Below are positions 28,392 to 38,327 of a stretch of 64,000 nt of DNA, in pieces. The stretch covers positions 62,001 to 126,000 of the forward strand of contig JACKJI010000001.1 in the NCBI GenBank assembly GCA_020638035.1, written 5' to 3'. Below the pieces are notes generated by a model, which was not told the origin of the DNA, searched no databases, and saw nothing but the letters and a program-made list of their open reading frames with translations. Every line of letters starts with the position of its first letter. Position 1 is the stretch's first letter. This stretch comes from Hyphomicrobiaceae bacterium. GTDB taxonomy: Bacteria > Pseudomonadota > Alphaproteobacteria > Rhizobiales > Hyphomicrobiaceae. The translations under genes and the position numbers were made by a program.

Positions 28392-29880
28392 TCAATGCGC
28401 TCCTGCGCTTCCATTTCTCGATCAGTATCGGGCTGAACAACGAGAAGAGCGTAAAAAGAATGATGCCGAGCGAGATGGGACGACCGAAGAACATGCCAAA
28501 GAGGTCTTCGCGCGCCACACCGATGGTCCATGCCTGGACGAAGCCCTGCTCCGCTATCGGCCCGAGAATCAAACCGAGCACGATGGGTGATGCCAGATAC
28601 CCGAAGCGTCCAAGAACCCAGCCGATCACGCCCAAGACGATCATGATCACGACATCGGAGACGTTGTTGTTTATCGCGTAGGTTCCAATGATCGTCATGA
28701 ACGCCACGGCGGGAACGAGTATTGCCTTGGGCATGGCCACGATACTCTTGTAGGCGTAGCGGCCCAGCAGGAGTCCGACCGGCAGCATTAGAATGGTGGC
28801 AAACATCAAGCCCCAAATGAACGTGTAGACGATGGTGGCTTTCTCGGTGAAGAGCGAGGGCCCAGTACGCAGGCCCTGAACCAGGAGCGCGCCGAGGATG
28901 ACCGCATCCGGTGGTGTGCCGGGGATACCGAGCACCAGCGTCGGGATGAACCCTCCGCCGACCGTCGCATTGTTGGACGACTCGCTGGCGATCACCCCGG
29001 CCGGCTCGCCCTTGCCAAATGACTGCCCCGGCTTGGCAGTGCGGCGGGCTTCTGAGTAGGCCACCAGGCCGGCAACCGAACCACCAGCCCCAGGCAGAAT
29101 GCCGACGATCGTCCCGATCATGGACGAGCGGATCAAGGTCAATTTCTCGCGCCACACGTGTGCAAACGCCTCGCCCAATCGAAACCCGCGTTGCTCCGTT
29201 TCGATTTTGAGATGACGTTCAGGCGTCGACACGAGGTCGATCAGGACGGGAATGCAGAAAAGGCCGATCAGCGCCGCAACGACATTGATGCCGCTGATGA
29301 GCGTATGGGATCCGAAAGTAAGGCGCACGTCGGCCGAGATCTCAGCGACGCCCACACACGACACCAGAAGTCCGAATGCTCCACCCGCCAATCCCTTCAG
29401 CAGACTCCCCTCCGACAATGCGGCTATGAGAGACAAGCCGAAAATCGCCAGCCAAAAGTACTCGGCTGGTCCGAATGAAAGCGCGACCTTGGACAGCGGC
29501 GGCGCTAAAGTGAGCAATGCGAGTGCGCCGACAATCCCTCCCGCAACGCTCGCGAGACAGGCAATCGTCATTGCCAAGTCGCCGTCGCCGCGCTTGGCCA
29601 TCGGAAAACCATCGAGCGTCGTTGCGATCGCCGAAGGTGTACCGGGTGTGTTGAGCAGGATCGCGGCATATGCACCGCCGTAGATCGCGCCGGTATAGAT
29701 GGCCCCCATGAGTATCAGTGCATTCTCAGGCGGCATCGTAAATGTCAGCGGCACGAGGACCGCGACAGCCATCGTCGCAGTGAGACCCGGAATGGCGCCA
29801 ATCGCAGTACCTGCGGCGACTCCCAAGAGCGCCAACACAAGATTGACGGGCGTCAAGGCGGCAGCCAGGGACTGAAGCAT
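28381..29880 (-). CDS. TctA-type large permease of a tripartite tricarboxylate transporter
   Basis: 499 residues, about twelve membrane segments. Family motifs: GAIPGLTATMAVAVLVPLTF, YGGAYAAILLNTPGTPSA with the GIPGTPPDAV counterpart, and LPGAGGSVAGLVAYSEARR. Start ATG 29880 is chosen because MLQSLAAALTPVNLVLAL is the family N-terminus and GAGAG lies upstream; the open frame extends 29 codons further without support. Transport substrate by context is sulfolactate, tartrate or a related hydroxyacid. Confidence 0.88.
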   Translation of the reverse strand: MLQSLAAALTPVNLVLALLGVAAGTAIGAIPGLTATMAVAVLVPLTFTMPPENALILMGAIYTGAIYGGAYAAILLNTPGTPSAIATTLDGFPMAKRGDGDLAMTIACLASVAGGIVGALALLTLAPPLSKVALSFGPAEYFWLAIFGLSLIAALSEGSLLKGLAGGAFGLLVSCVGVAEISADVRLTFGSHTLISGINVVAALIGLFCIPVLIDLVSTPERHLKIETEQRGFRLGEAFAHVWREKLTLIRSSMIGTIVGILPGAGGSVAGLVAYSEARRTAKPGQSFGKGEPAGVIASESSNNATVGGGFIPTLVLGIPGTPPDAVILGALLVQGLRTGPSLFTEKATIVYTFIWGLMFATILMLPVGLLLGRYAYKSIVAMPKAILVPAVAFMTIIGTYAINNNVSDVVIMIVLGVIGWVLGRFGYLASPIVLGLILGPIAEQGFVQAWTIGVAREDLFGMFFGRPISLGIILFTLFSLFSPILIEKWKRRSALNER

Positions 29881-29983
29881 TCGACCAACTCTCAGAACCG
29901 TTGGGTCGCAATCACTCCGATCATGCACGTCGGGACGGTCGCGCGAGACCAAACATCGACCGGACAAATGCTGATCGGGAAAG

Positions 29984-30018
29984 GAGGGACAGGAAATCTT
30001 GCGACTTTCCTGTCCCTC
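29984..30018 (-). promoter_or_regulatory. Intercistronic hairpin between tctC-like and tctA-like genes
   Basis: A perfect 13-bp stem (29984-29996 with 30006-30018) around a 9-base loop, located just after the binding-protein gene. Such hairpins often stabilise or partly terminate mRNA so the binding protein exceeds the permease. No T-run follows on the minus strand. Confidence 0.6.
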
Positions 30019-30031
30019 GCACGCGATCGAT

Positions 30032-30985
30032 CTACTTCAGAATGCCGCCTTCCTTGGCCGCTTCGATGAATTCCTGCGACTTGGCCTTGAGGAAGTCTGC
30101 ATTCTTGTCCGCCGGCACGTCGACCATAGCGAAACCACCGTCGATCATCTTTTTCTGGAATTCTGCATCCGCATTGATCTTGCCAATCATTTCGGAAAGC
30201 TTGTTGCGGATCTCATCAGGCGTGGACTTTGGCACCGCAATGCCGCGGTAGGCACCCGAAACGAGGTCGATGCCAAGCTCCTTGAAAGTCGGCACGTCAG
30301 GGAACTTTGGATGCCGTTTCTCCATAGCGACCGCCAACACGCGCGCCTTATCGCCAAGTGCTGTCCCACTGGTGGTATAGCCCCAAGCGGCATTGACCTG
30401 GCCGCCAAGCAGCGCGGTATTCGATGCGCCCGTGCCCTTGAAGGCAACATAGGTCGATTTGATGCCGGCAAGTTTGTCGAAGCGAACCTGTGCCAGATGA
30501 TTGGCGGAACCCTTGCCTGAACCGGAGAACACCAGTTTTCCGGGATTGTCCTTGGCGAACTTCGTCAGATCGGCAAGTGTCTTGAAGGGGCTGTCAGCCG
30601 ATACCACGATCGCATCAGGCGTGTAGTGGAACCAATAGGCGACGGCGAGCTCATCGGTCTTGTAGCCGACATCCTTTTGTGCGGGCTGCAGCACGATATG
30701 CGGCAGGTTCACGCCCATGATGGTGTAGCCGTCACCGGTAAGGCGGTTGAGCTCAGCCCAACCGACCGCGCCACCGCCTCCTGGCTTGTAGGAAACAACG
30801 AGATCCTGGCCAAACTTCTCCTTGAAGAAGGGCTGCTGAAGGCGTGCGGTGATGTCGGATTCACCACCGGGGCCAAACGGTATGATGTAGTCGAGAGCCT
30901 TGCCGGGGTAATCGGCCGCAACTGCGGCCGCCGAGGCTGCCAGCGTAACGGCAGCGGTGAACATGGTACGGCGAATGAAGTTCAT
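30032..30985 (-). CDS. TctC-type periplasmic binding protein
   Basis: 317 residues. Signal peptide at the N-terminus (MNFIRRTMFTAAVTLAASAA, cleavage likely after AVA). Family features: IIPFGPGGESDITARL, FSGSGKGSANHLAQVRFDKLAG and a GTGASNTALLGGQVNAAW loop. It captures the anionic substrate for the TctAB permease. GGAGGAAAGCTC precedes the ATG. Confidence 0.88.
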   Translation of the reverse strand: MNFIRRTMFTAAVTLAASAAAVAADYPGKALDYIIPFGPGGESDITARLQQPFFKEKFGQDLVVSYKPGGGGAVGWAELNRLTGDGYTIMGVNLPHIVLQPAQKDVGYKTDELAVAYWFHYTPDAIVVSADSPFKTLADLTKFAKDNPGKLVFSGSGKGSANHLAQVRFDKLAGIKSTYVAFKGTGASNTALLGGQVNAAWGYTTSGTALGDKARVLAVAMEKRHPKFPDVPTFKELGIDLVSGAYRGIAVPKSTPDEIRNKLSEMIGKINADAEFQKKMIDGGFAMVDVPADKNADFLKAKSQEFIEAAKEGGILK

Positions 30986-31301
30986 GAGCTTTCCTCCGGT
31001 GCTCTGTTGACTTTCGACCGAACCAGAGTCGCGGCCGGCCTGTCTCCTTTCAGTTCCGCGGCCTTCTGCGGGCCGATTTCTGCATTCTGGATACGTCTCG
31101 CGACCAGAACTTCACTTCGTCATACAGGCGCTTGTCCGAGGCACCTGCATACATCCATTGAACCTGAACCCCGACGATCGTCGCTCCTGTGTTCTGGCCC
31201 GACAAACACGCGTTGAACTCAGCACTGGTCCACGCATCCGTCAGGGAACAGGAGACGCATCGTCAACGAATTGCTTTTGCTCCCTGAGTGCTGCACCTCC
31301 G
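30986..31301. other. Spacer between suyB-like and tctC-like genes
   Basis: About 316 bases with no gene on either strand. It may hold a separate promoter for the transporter and dehydrogenase half of the operon. Only the tctC ribosome site at its end is clear. Confidence 0.4.
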
Positions 31302-32483
31302 TCAGGCGCTTCGATATAGCTTCGTCATGACGAACTCTCGGTGACCGAGCGCCTCGGCAGCGGTATTGCGACCGTTCGCCGTTCGCACGATCATGTCGAT
31401 CAAAGCATCGCCGGCCTGGTCAATTGTCATCTCTCGGCGAAGAATGCCGGAGACATCGACGTCGACATGCTCGCTCATTGTGCGCACGGTGCGCGGGTTT
31501 GCGGAGATCTTGATGACTGGCACGATCGGGTTGCCGACAACGTTGCCTTGGCCGGTCGGGAAGGTGTGGACGACATATCCTCCGGCTGCCATCAGCGTAA
31601 CGCACTCCGCAGCGGCGGAGGACGAATCCATGAAATAGAGCCCGGCACCGCTCTTTGGCTGTTCCGCAGGTTCAAGAATGTCGATGTAGCGTGACGTCCG
31701 CCCAATTTTCTCGAGATTACCGAGCGCCTTCTCCTCGATCGTCGTCAGACCGCCTTCGATATTGCCCTTGGTCGGCTGGCTTTCGGACAGGTCGTCGACC
31801 TTGTTGGCCTCGATAACCTCGTCCTGATACGCTTTCCACATCCTGTACCAACGCTCTCCGACCTCCGGATTTAGCGCACGAGCCTTGCAGATGTGTTCGG
31901 CGCCGGTGATCTCGGAGGTTTCCCCGAAAACACCGTAGATGCCTTCGGGGATCAGCTTGTCGTACATATTGCCCACCGTCGGGCATGAGCCGAGACCGGT
32001 GGTGGTATCGCTCTCACCGCACTTGGTGGAGACCCAAAGCTCAGAGATCGAGCACTCTTCTCGCTGCAGCTCGGTTGCGTAGTGGACGAACTCCTTCGCC
32101 TTGCGGGATGCGTCCATGATTGTCTTCAAGTCGCCGTTCTGCTCGATCGAAAATCCGGCGACCGGCTTGCCCGTTTCGGCAATGCCGTCGACGATGCGCT
32201 TGGTCCAACCGGGCTCAATTCCGATAACGATGCAGGCGGCCACATTGGGATTGGCCCCCGTGCCGATCATGGTGCGGAAATGAAGGTCAAGGTCTGCGCC
32301 GAACTGCAGTCGCCCATAGGCATGCGGCAACGCCATCGTACCCTTGATGTTGTTTCCAACCGCCTCGCAGGCGGCATTTGAAATGTCGTCGACGGGAAGA
32401 ATGATCACGTGATTACGAACGCCAACGCGACCATTCGCACGACGGTACCCCTTGAACGTCAGATTTGCGTATTTCGATGCCAT
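31302..32483 (-). CDS. SuyB-like sulfolactate sulfo-lyase large subunit (UxaA/altronate dehydratase family)
   Basis: 393 residues of the UxaA family: [20 protein letters not shown] at the start, [41 protein letters not shown] with Fe-ligand-type cysteines, and [20 protein letters not shown]. The split-subunit form (separate small SAF subunit) and neighbours match SuyAB, which releases sulfite from (R)-sulfolactate to give pyruvate. Altronate, galactarate and other sugar-acid dehydratases share the family, so the substrate is inferred. Confidence 0.75.
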   Translation of the reverse strand: MASKYANLTFKGYRRANGRVGVRNHVIILPVDDISNAACEAVGNNIKGTMALPHAYGRLQFGADLDLHFRTMIGTGANPNVAACIVIGIEPGWTKRIVDGIAETGKPVAGFSIEQNGDLKTIMDASRKAKEFVHYATELQREECSISELWVSTKCGESDTTTGLGSCPTVGNMYDKLIPEGIYGVFGETSEITGAEHICKARALNPEVGERWYRMWKAYQDEVIEANKVDDLSESQPTKGNIEGGLTTIEEKALGNLEKIGRTSRYIDILEPAEQPKSGAGLYFMDSSSAAAECVTLMAAGGYVVHTFPTGQGNVVGNPIVPVIKISANPRTVRTMSEHVDVDVSGILRREMTIDQAGDALIDMIVRTANGRNTAAEALGHREFVMTKLYRSA

Positions 32484-32492
32484 CGTAGTGCC

Positions 32493-32780
32493 TCACCAGC
32501 GCTTGGTCTTGAGGTTGTGAACGTGGACGTGCTCACCCTCTCCGGCAGCACCAACCATGCGACCGATGTCTTCCCCGTACTTGATGACCGTGTCGCCTGC
32601 CCCCAGCACTTTGAGCGCCACTTTGTGGCCGATCGGAATATCATGCTGTGCGGTGAGCTTTAGCGTCGTGTCGGTCTCGGTAATCACCCCCAGCATCTCG
32701 GTGCCGGCCCTCAACCCCTCAACCACGACAACACCAACGTTGTCCTTCGGACTGTGAACGAGAAAATGCGGTATCGACAC
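32493..32780 (-). CDS. SuyA-like sulfolactate sulfo-lyase small subunit (SAF domain)
   Basis: 95 residues, a single SAF domain: PHFLVHSPKDNVGVVVVEGL, then TLKLTAQHDIPIGHKVALK, IIKYGE-type segment TVIKYGEDIGRMVG and HVHVHNLKTKRW. This is the size of the small subunits that pair with UxaA-type large subunits such as SuyB. GTG start with GGGAG upstream. First gene of the operon, divergent from the GntR gene. Confidence 0.76.
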   Translation of the reverse strand: MSIPHFLVHSPKDNVGVVVVEGLRAGTEMLGVITETDTTLKLTAQHDIPIGHKVALKVLGAGDTVIKYGEDIGRMVGAAGEGEHVHVHNLKTKRW

Positions 32781-32862
32781 AGGCTTCTCCCTGCTGCACG
32801 CGACCTCGGTCCGCCACCACGCAACACTGGCGACGCCCTCATGCGTTCTTGATGACCTGAAG

Positions 32863-32874
32863 TCTTATATAAGA
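32863..32874. promoter_or_regulatory. Probable GntR operator in the divergent promoter
   Basis: A 12-base perfect palindrome TCTTATATAAGA lies between the divergent suyA-like and GntR genes, 83 bases from one start and 34 from the other. Position and symmetry suit a GntR/HutC-type operator controlling both directions. Confidence 0.55.
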
Positions 32875-32907
32875 TACAAGTTTGACGAGCAACCGGAGAT
32901 ATCGCCC

Positions 32908-33651
32908 TTGCCGACACCGAACGAAGCAGCATCAACCGCCATCGTTGGCAGCCAGCCCCTGTACGCCCAGGTTCGTCAGCGCTTGGTGCAACGCATAAGC
33001 ACGGGCGAATGGCGACCAGGGCAACTGATCCCCAACGAGTTCGAACTGGCCAAGGAAATGGGAGTGAGCCAGGGCACGGCGCGCAAGGCGCTCGACAGCC
33101 TCGCCTCCGACGGACTGCTTGTGCGGCGTCAGGGCCGCGGCACATTCGTTGTCGAACACACCCCGTCAGACATGCTGTTCCGTTTCTTCAACCTCTTTGA
33201 CGAGACGGGCGCGCCGATCGTTCCGAACTCGATTGATGCGCGTGTAGCTCTCGCAAAGGCCACTGCGGCGGAGCGCAAGCAGTTGCGGCTTGGTCCCAAT
33301 GCCAACGTGATCCGCATCAGCCGCATCAGAACACGCCTTGATCGCCCCTTTATTGTCGAGACGCTGGCCCTCCCCGCATCTCGCTTCGGAGGGCTTGAAC
33401 GACAAACCCCGATTCCCAATACGCTCTATGATCATTTCCAAAAGCAGTTTGGGATTACAGTCACACGCGGCGATGAACGCGTTTCGCCCGTGCTCGCAGG
33501 AAAGCGGGAGGCAAAGGCGCTCCGTGTCGACGTCGGAACACCGTTACTGAAGCTCGATCGACGCATGTACGATCTTGAGGACAGCGTTGTGGAATGGCGC
33601 GTGAGTTTTTGCCACTTGGATGACGGATATTATGAGGTTCAATTGGAGTGA
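32908..33651 (+). CDS. GntR-family (HutC type, UTRA domain) transcriptional regulator
   Basis: 247 residues. Winged HTH at 18-85 (PLYAQVRQRLVQRISTGEWR; NEFELAKEMGVSQGTARKAL; RQGRGTFV) followed by a UTRA ligand-binding domain (IRISRIRTRLDRPFIVETLAL, TPLLKLDRRMYDLED, VVEWRVSFCHLDDGYYEVQL). TTG start after GGAG (32894-32897). Divergently transcribed from the suyA-like operon, so it most likely represses that operon until the hydroxyacid substrate binds. Confidence 0.88.
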   Translation: MPTPNEAASTAIVGSQPLYAQVRQRLVQRISTGEWRPGQLIPNEFELAKEMGVSQGTARKALDSLASDGLLVRRQGRGTFVVEHTPSDMLFRFFNLFDETGAPIVPNSIDARVALAKATAAERKQLRLGPNANVIRISRIRTRLDRPFIVETLALPASRFGGLERQTPIPNTLYDHFQKQFGITVTRGDERVSPVLAGKREAKALRVDVGTPLLKLDRRMYDLEDSVVEWRVSFCHLDDGYYEVQLE

Positions 33652-34411
33652 GGTCGAAGGGACGTCGAACGCACTCAATCCTACGATGCCTGACATCCGG
33701 TCTGCGAATTGGGCCTGACCGCTGCCCTGCATGTGATTGACCGTATGTTGCAGGCAAAGAACTGAGCATCCGGCGCTGACAGATATTTTCAAAGTGCACG
33801 CCAACCTCCGCGCCGTCGGCCTCGTCTATTGCGCCATCGCTCCGTGCCCACACGCACAGAAACACATATCGCTTCGCAGCATGATGCCGCCGCAAGCTCT
33901 GGCGGCGCCCGGTCAATCGTCTGGGCTGAGCGCGCGCCCCATCGCAGTGCCTCTGGACCAAAGAGCGACTCTGGACCAAAGAGCGATTGTGCACGTAACT
34001 CGCATGTGCGAACGATGATTGTGCGCTGCCGCAACGCGGTGCTTGATACGCGACATTCGCGCGCACGGCACTTGGCTTTCATCGCCAGCGAGCGAGCCTT
34101 CCCACCCATTCAGGTGGGAATAAACCCACACACAGCGATCAGACCTATCCGTTCGGGTGCAATTGGCCCACCCGAGCCAGCCGTTATCTTGCCCGCGCGG
34201 GTGTTGTCGAGCGGAGCGATACGCGAGAATGTGCCGCCCGTTGCTGACGCACCACCTGCCGCATCCCAAGGCACCTGCACAACGCCACCACACGAGCGGA
34301 CCTCAGAAGTCCCGTTCTCATGGTGGCGATGCCAGGATCGGCTGTGGCCGCGGTCACGAGCAGTTACCTGCGCAAGCCAATGAAAAACGAATGACCCATG
34401 GAGGAGACACG
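33652..34411. other. Gene-poor stretch with an 18-base tandem repeat
   Basis: About 760 bases with no supportable gene. Two exact consecutive copies of an 18-base unit, CTCTGGACCAAAGAGCGA, lie at 33951-33968 and 33969-33986. Reading frames crossing this stretch on either strand show no family motif. It lies between the GntR gene and an aminotransferase remnant, so it may be decayed sequence. Confidence 0.5.
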
Positions 34412-34500
34412 ATGCTGGTTCAGCCCCCCTGTTCATTCCCGGACCGACGAGCTTCCCCGAAGCGGTGCCCACGGTGATCAGTTTCCTGCGGCGGATATAG
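34412..34500 (+). pseudogene. N-terminal remnant of a class V aminotransferase (serine-glyoxylate type)
   Basis: After a GGAGGAG ribosome site (34400-34406), an ATG at 34412 opens a short frame. From 34429, in another frame, the sequence reads LFIPGPTSFPEAVPTVI, matching the conserved start of serine-glyoxylate/alanine-glyoxylate aminotransferases. A run of six C residues (34424-34429) separates the two frames, and a TAG at 34498 ends it. Nothing recognisable follows. An intact but different class V aminotransferase begins 132 bases downstream, so this may be the stub of a replaced copy. Confidence 0.5.
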
Positions 34501-34631
34501 GCAAGCATCTTGCCGGACGCCGCTTGCCTAACCTAAGGTGCGCCCCCGTTGGCCTACTTTAGTCGTAAGCACTTGGGCCAATTCGAGAAGCTCGACTTCT
34601 CTGGCCAGGTTGAATTCGGAGAGAGTGAAAA

Positions 34632-35861
34632 ATGAAGATATATCCGAGCCTTGAAATCCCGGAAACGCTCGCCGCCGGACCTGGTCCTGGCAATACGGAC
34701 CCGCGCGTGCTGGAACGCTTTGCCAAGACCGGCGTTGCCGACCACATGCACAAGGACGTGCTGCGGGGCATGAAGGAAGCCAAGGAGATGCTGCGCGCTC
34801 TTTGGGGAACCAAGAACACCTACACATACGGCGTTGCCGGCACGGGCTTCTCAGGCCTCGACTGCGCGCTCTCGGTGATCCTGCCGGGTGACAAGGTTGT
34901 CGCCTTCCCGAACGGCACCTTCTCGGGCATCGACAGCCTGACCATCCGCATGAAGGCCGCAACCGCCGAGGAGCTGGCCGCCGATCCGATGAATCCGAAG
35001 CCCGCCAGCGTAACGATCGTCGAAACCCCGCACGGCCAGTCGGTCACGGGCGAAACGATCGACAAGGCGCTTGGCGAGAAGAAGCCGATGTGGGCTTTCA
35101 TGGCGCACTGGGAGACCGGCTCGGGTCGCGTCAACGACCTCAAGGGCTTCTCCGATGCCTGCCTCAAGCACGGCGTCATGGGCATTTGCGATGCCGTCTC
35201 GAGCCTCGGCGTTGGCGACTTCAATATCGATGACTATCCCGGCATCCAGGTGTGGGCGTCGTGTCCGCAGAAGGGCGTGCTCTCCCTGCCGCTGACCTAC
35301 GCGCCGGTGAGCTTCACCGACAAGGCCATCGAGATGGTCAAGAAGCGCGGTTGCCGCACCTACGTGCATCATCCGATCCTCGATGCCCGCCACTGGGGCG
35401 TCATCGACGGCAAGGATGTCGAAGCACCAGCCTACCACCAGACCCATTCGTGCTACGCGGTTGCCGCGTTCCACGAGGCGCTGCGCATCATCCTCGGCTA
35501 CGGCCGCGCCCGCAAGGCGTCGGACTACAAGTATCATGAGGCGGCGCTTCGCCAGGCCGTCGAGGCCATGGGCTGCACGGTGACGTCGAACATGCCGAGC
35601 CTTGTCGTTCTGAACCTCCCCGGCAAGCTTGCCGGCAAGGAAAAGGAACTGGTCGCCAACTGCCGGGCCAAGGACTTCGGCATCTGGCCGACGCTGTCGG
35701 AACCCGTCCAGGTTCGCATCGGCATCTTGAACCAGCTGACAACGGAAGCGATCTCCGAGATCGTCAGCCGGTTTGCCGACGCGATGCTGGAGATGGGCGC
35801 CGAGTTCGATAAGAACAACGTGATGAACGGGCTCAAGGGCTATTACGCCAAGGCGGCGTAG
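34632..35861 (+). CDS. Class V aminotransferase, probable serine-glyoxylate aminotransferase
   Basis: 409 residues. N-terminal AAGPGPGNTDPRVLERF corresponds to the PGPT block of the family. The PLP lysine is likely Lys214 in ASCPQKGVLSLP, preceded by DAVSSLGVGDFNIDDY. In the serine cycle this enzyme converts serine plus glyoxylate to hydroxypyruvate plus glycine. It heads a run of malyl-CoA lyase, malate-CoA ligase and PEP carboxylase genes, which supports that role. The sequence is rather divergent from the Methylobacterium type as I recall it, so another glyoxylate aminotransferase is possible. The ribosome site GGAGAGAG precedes the ATG. Confidence 0.78.
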   Translation: MKIYPSLEIPETLAAGPGPGNTDPRVLERFAKTGVADHMHKDVLRGMKEAKEMLRALWGTKNTYTYGVAGTGFSGLDCALSVILPGDKVVAFPNGTFSGIDSLTIRMKAATAEELAADPMNPKPASVTIVETPHGQSVTGETIDKALGEKKPMWAFMAHWETGSGRVNDLKGFSDACLKHGVMGICDAVSSLGVGDFNIDDYPGIQVWASCPQKGVLSLPLTYAPVSFTDKAIEMVKKRGCRTYVHHPILDARHWGVIDGKDVEAPAYHQTHSCYAVAAFHEALRIILGYGRARKASDYKYHEAALRQAVEAMGCTVTSNMPSLVVLNLPGKLAGKEKELVANCRAKDFGIWPTLSEPVQVRIGILNQLTTEAISEIVSRFADAMLEMGAEFDKNNVMNGLKGYYAKAA

Positions 35862-36110
35862 CCGTTGAATCGGCACACTGGCTGGCGCGCGGGAGTTCGC
35901 GAATTGAAGCTCTGGCGCGCCGCCGGCCCGGAAATCCACTTGATGACAAGGGAGCGGCCCCGAGCCGACACCGCCCCTTGCCACTTTCCTCAAATCATCA
36001 GCGCAGCTGCGGCCGCGAGCACTCGAGGTGCATCCTATCCACCCCGCCGCACGTGCACGGCACGACTCGCCTAGTCCCAGCAGCAGATAGCCGACACAGG
36101 AACCACTGAG

Positions 36111-37067
36111 ATGAGCTTTACCCTCTATCCCCTCCGCAAGCAGCGCCTGCAACGCTCTGAACTCGCCTGCCCTGGCTCCAATCCGACAATGATCGAACGC
36201 GCCTTCAAGAGCGCTGCGGATTTCGTCTTCCTCGACTGCGAGGACGCCGTTGCACCGCCCGACAAGGAGCAGGCCAGAAAGAATATCATCCAGGCCCTCA
36301 ATGATCTCGACTGGCGCGGCGCCGGCAAGACCGTTTCGGTGCGCATCAACGGCCTCGACACGCACTACATGTATCGCGACGTCGTCGACATCATGGAGCA
36401 GGCAGGCCACCGCCTCGACACGATCCTGATCCCGAAGGTGGGCACGCCGGCCGATGTCTACACGGTCGAGTGCATCATGAGCCAGATCGAGGTGGCCAAG
36501 GGCATCACGACGCCGGTCGGCACGGAAGCGCTCATCGAGACGCCACTCGGCATGGCGAATGTCGAGGCGATCGCCGCGGCTCCGAGCCGGCTTGAGGCAA
36601 TGCACTTCGGTGTTGCCGACTATGCCGCCTTCAACAAGGCCCGCACCGTCGTCATCGGCGGCCTCAATCCAGACTACCCTGGCGACCAGTGGCACTTCGC
36701 GCTATCGCGCATGACAGTCGCCTGCCGCGCATTCGGTCTGCGTCCGATCGACGGACCGTTTGGTGATTTCTCCGATCCGGCGGGCTACACCGCAGCCGCC
36801 AAGCGCGCCGCCGCGCTCGGCATCGAGGGTAAGTGGGCGATCCATCCCTCGCAGATCGAGCTTGCCAACGAAGTGTTCTCGCCGCTGCCGGCCGAAGTCG
36901 ACAAGGCCGAGCGCATTCTGGTCGCCCTGAAGGAAGCAGAGGCACAAGGCAAAGGCGCCGCCTCGCTCGATGGCAAGATGATCGACGCGGCTTCCGAAAA
37001 GATGGCCAAGAACATCCTGGTGGTCGCCGAGCAGATCAAGAAGGCGGCAGCACGACAGGCGGGCTAG
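36111..37067 (+). CDS. mclA: L-malyl-CoA lyase (HpcH/CitE family)
   Basis: 318 residues. Family features: [35 protein letters not shown] with the acidic metal ligands, [30 protein letters not shown] and [18 protein letters not shown]. It cleaves malyl-CoA to acetyl-CoA and glyoxylate, closing the serine cycle. Next to mtkAB. Confidence 0.9.
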   Translation: MSFTLYPLRKQRLQRSELACPGSNPTMIERAFKSAADFVFLDCEDAVAPPDKEQARKNIIQALNDLDWRGAGKTVSVRINGLDTHYMYRDVVDIMEQAGHRLDTILIPKVGTPADVYTVECIMSQIEVAKGITTPVGTEALIETPLGMANVEAIAAAPSRLEAMHFGVADYAAFNKARTVVIGGLNPDYPGDQWHFALSRMTVACRAFGLRPIDGPFGDFSDPAGYTAAAKRAAALGIEGKWAIHPSQIELANEVFSPLPAEVDKAERILVALKEAEAQGKGAASLDGKMIDAASEKMAKNILVVAEQIKKAAARQAG

Positions 37068-37129
37068 GCCGCTCCGAAGCGGCCCAATCAACGAAAATCC
37101 GAAGGAACGCTCTGCCAAGGAGGTCCGAC

Positions 37130-38311
37130 ATGGACATTCACGAATACCAGGCGAAGGAACTTCTCTCGAAATTCGGCGTGCCAATTCCACGTGGCGGCCT
37201 CGCCTACAGCCCCGAGCAGGCCACCTATCGCGCCAACGAGATCGGTGGCTCGAAGTGGGCGGTGAAGGCACAGATCCACTCCGGTGCACGCGGCAAGGCC
37301 GGCGGCATCAAGCTGTGCCGCAACGACTCTGAACTCTGGGAGGCGGCCGACGAGCTTCTCGGCAAGCGTCTCGCAACAGTGCAGACGGGACCCCAGGGCA
37401 AGATCGTCTCGCGCCTCTACATCGAGGAGGCGACCGACATCGACCGCGAGTTCTATCTCTCCTACGTGATGGACCGCGCCGCCGAGCGCATCGTCGTCGT
37501 CGCGTCGGCAGCGGGCGGCATGGACATCGAGGAGATCTCGCACAAGGAGCCCGACTCCATCCTGCGCGTCGCCGTCGACCCCGCCGTCGGCATGCAGGCC
37601 TTCCAGGCACGTGAGCTGGCATTCGGGCTCGGTGTGGAGCCCGGTCTCGTGCAGCGACTCGAGCGCATCATTCTGGGCGCCTACCGCGCGTTTCGCGATC
37701 TTGATGCGACGCTCGTGGAGATCAATCCGCTCGTCATCACCAAGGACCGCGGCATCGTCGCGCTCGACGCCAAGATGTCGTTCGACGAGAACGCGTTGTT
37801 CCGTCGCCCGCAGATCTCCGAGCTGCGCGACAAGAGCCAGGAGGACCCGCGTGAGACCTACGCCTCCGATCGTGGCCTCTCCTACGTCGGCCTCGATGGC
37901 GATATCGGCTGTGTCGTCAACGGTGCGGGTCTCGCAATGGCGACGCTCGACATGATCAAGATCGCGGGCGGCGAACCGGCGAACTTCCTGGACATCGGTG
38001 GCGGCGCAAGCCCTGAGCGCGTTCAGAAGGCCTTCCGGGCCGTGTTGAAGGACAAGAACGTGAAGGCCCTGCTCGTCAATGTCTTCGCCGGCATCAACCG
38101 TTGCGACTGGGTGGCGAAGGGTGTCGTCGAGGCCATCAAGGAACTCGAGATCAAGCTTCCGGTCGTCGTCCGCCTTGCGGGGACCAACGTCGAAGAGGGC
38201 CGCAAGATCCTGGAGCAGTCGAGCGTGTCGGTAATCACGGCAGAGACTCTGGGAGACGCCGCCGAGAAAGCCGTAGCTGCCGCCAAGAGCAGCGCTCAGG
38301 CTGCCGCGTAA
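37130..38311 (+). CDS. mtkA: Malate-CoA ligase beta subunit
   Basis: 393 residues, ATP-grasp/succinyl-CoA synthetase beta type: [77 protein letters not shown] and [19 protein letters not shown]. Malate-CoA ligase is favoured over the TCA-cycle SucC because of the neighbouring malyl-CoA lyase and PEP carboxylase. AAGGAGG precedes ATG 37130. Confidence 0.9.
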   Translation: MDIHEYQAKELLSKFGVPIPRGGLAYSPEQATYRANEIGGSKWAVKAQIHSGARGKAGGIKLCRNDSELWEAADELLGKRLATVQTGPQGKIVSRLYIEEATDIDREFYLSYVMDRAAERIVVVASAAGGMDIEEISHKEPDSILRVAVDPAVGMQAFQARELAFGLGVEPGLVQRLERIILGAYRAFRDLDATLVEINPLVITKDRGIVALDAKMSFDENALFRRPQISELRDKSQEDPRETYASDRGLSYVGLDGDIGCVVNGAGLAMATLDMIKIAGGEPANFLDIGGGASPERVQKAFRAVLKDKNVKALLVNVFAGINRCDWVAKGVVEAIKELEIKLPVVVRLAGTNVEEGRKILEQSSVSVITAETLGDAAEKAVAAAKSSAQAAA

Positions 38312-38327
38312 AGGGAGGAGCAGAGAT

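Noticed and set aside
34851..36695. 614-residue minus-strand open frame across the aminotransferase and malyl-CoA lyase genes
   Set aside because: It covers two well-supported plus-strand genes and their spacer; the product has no recognisable domain.
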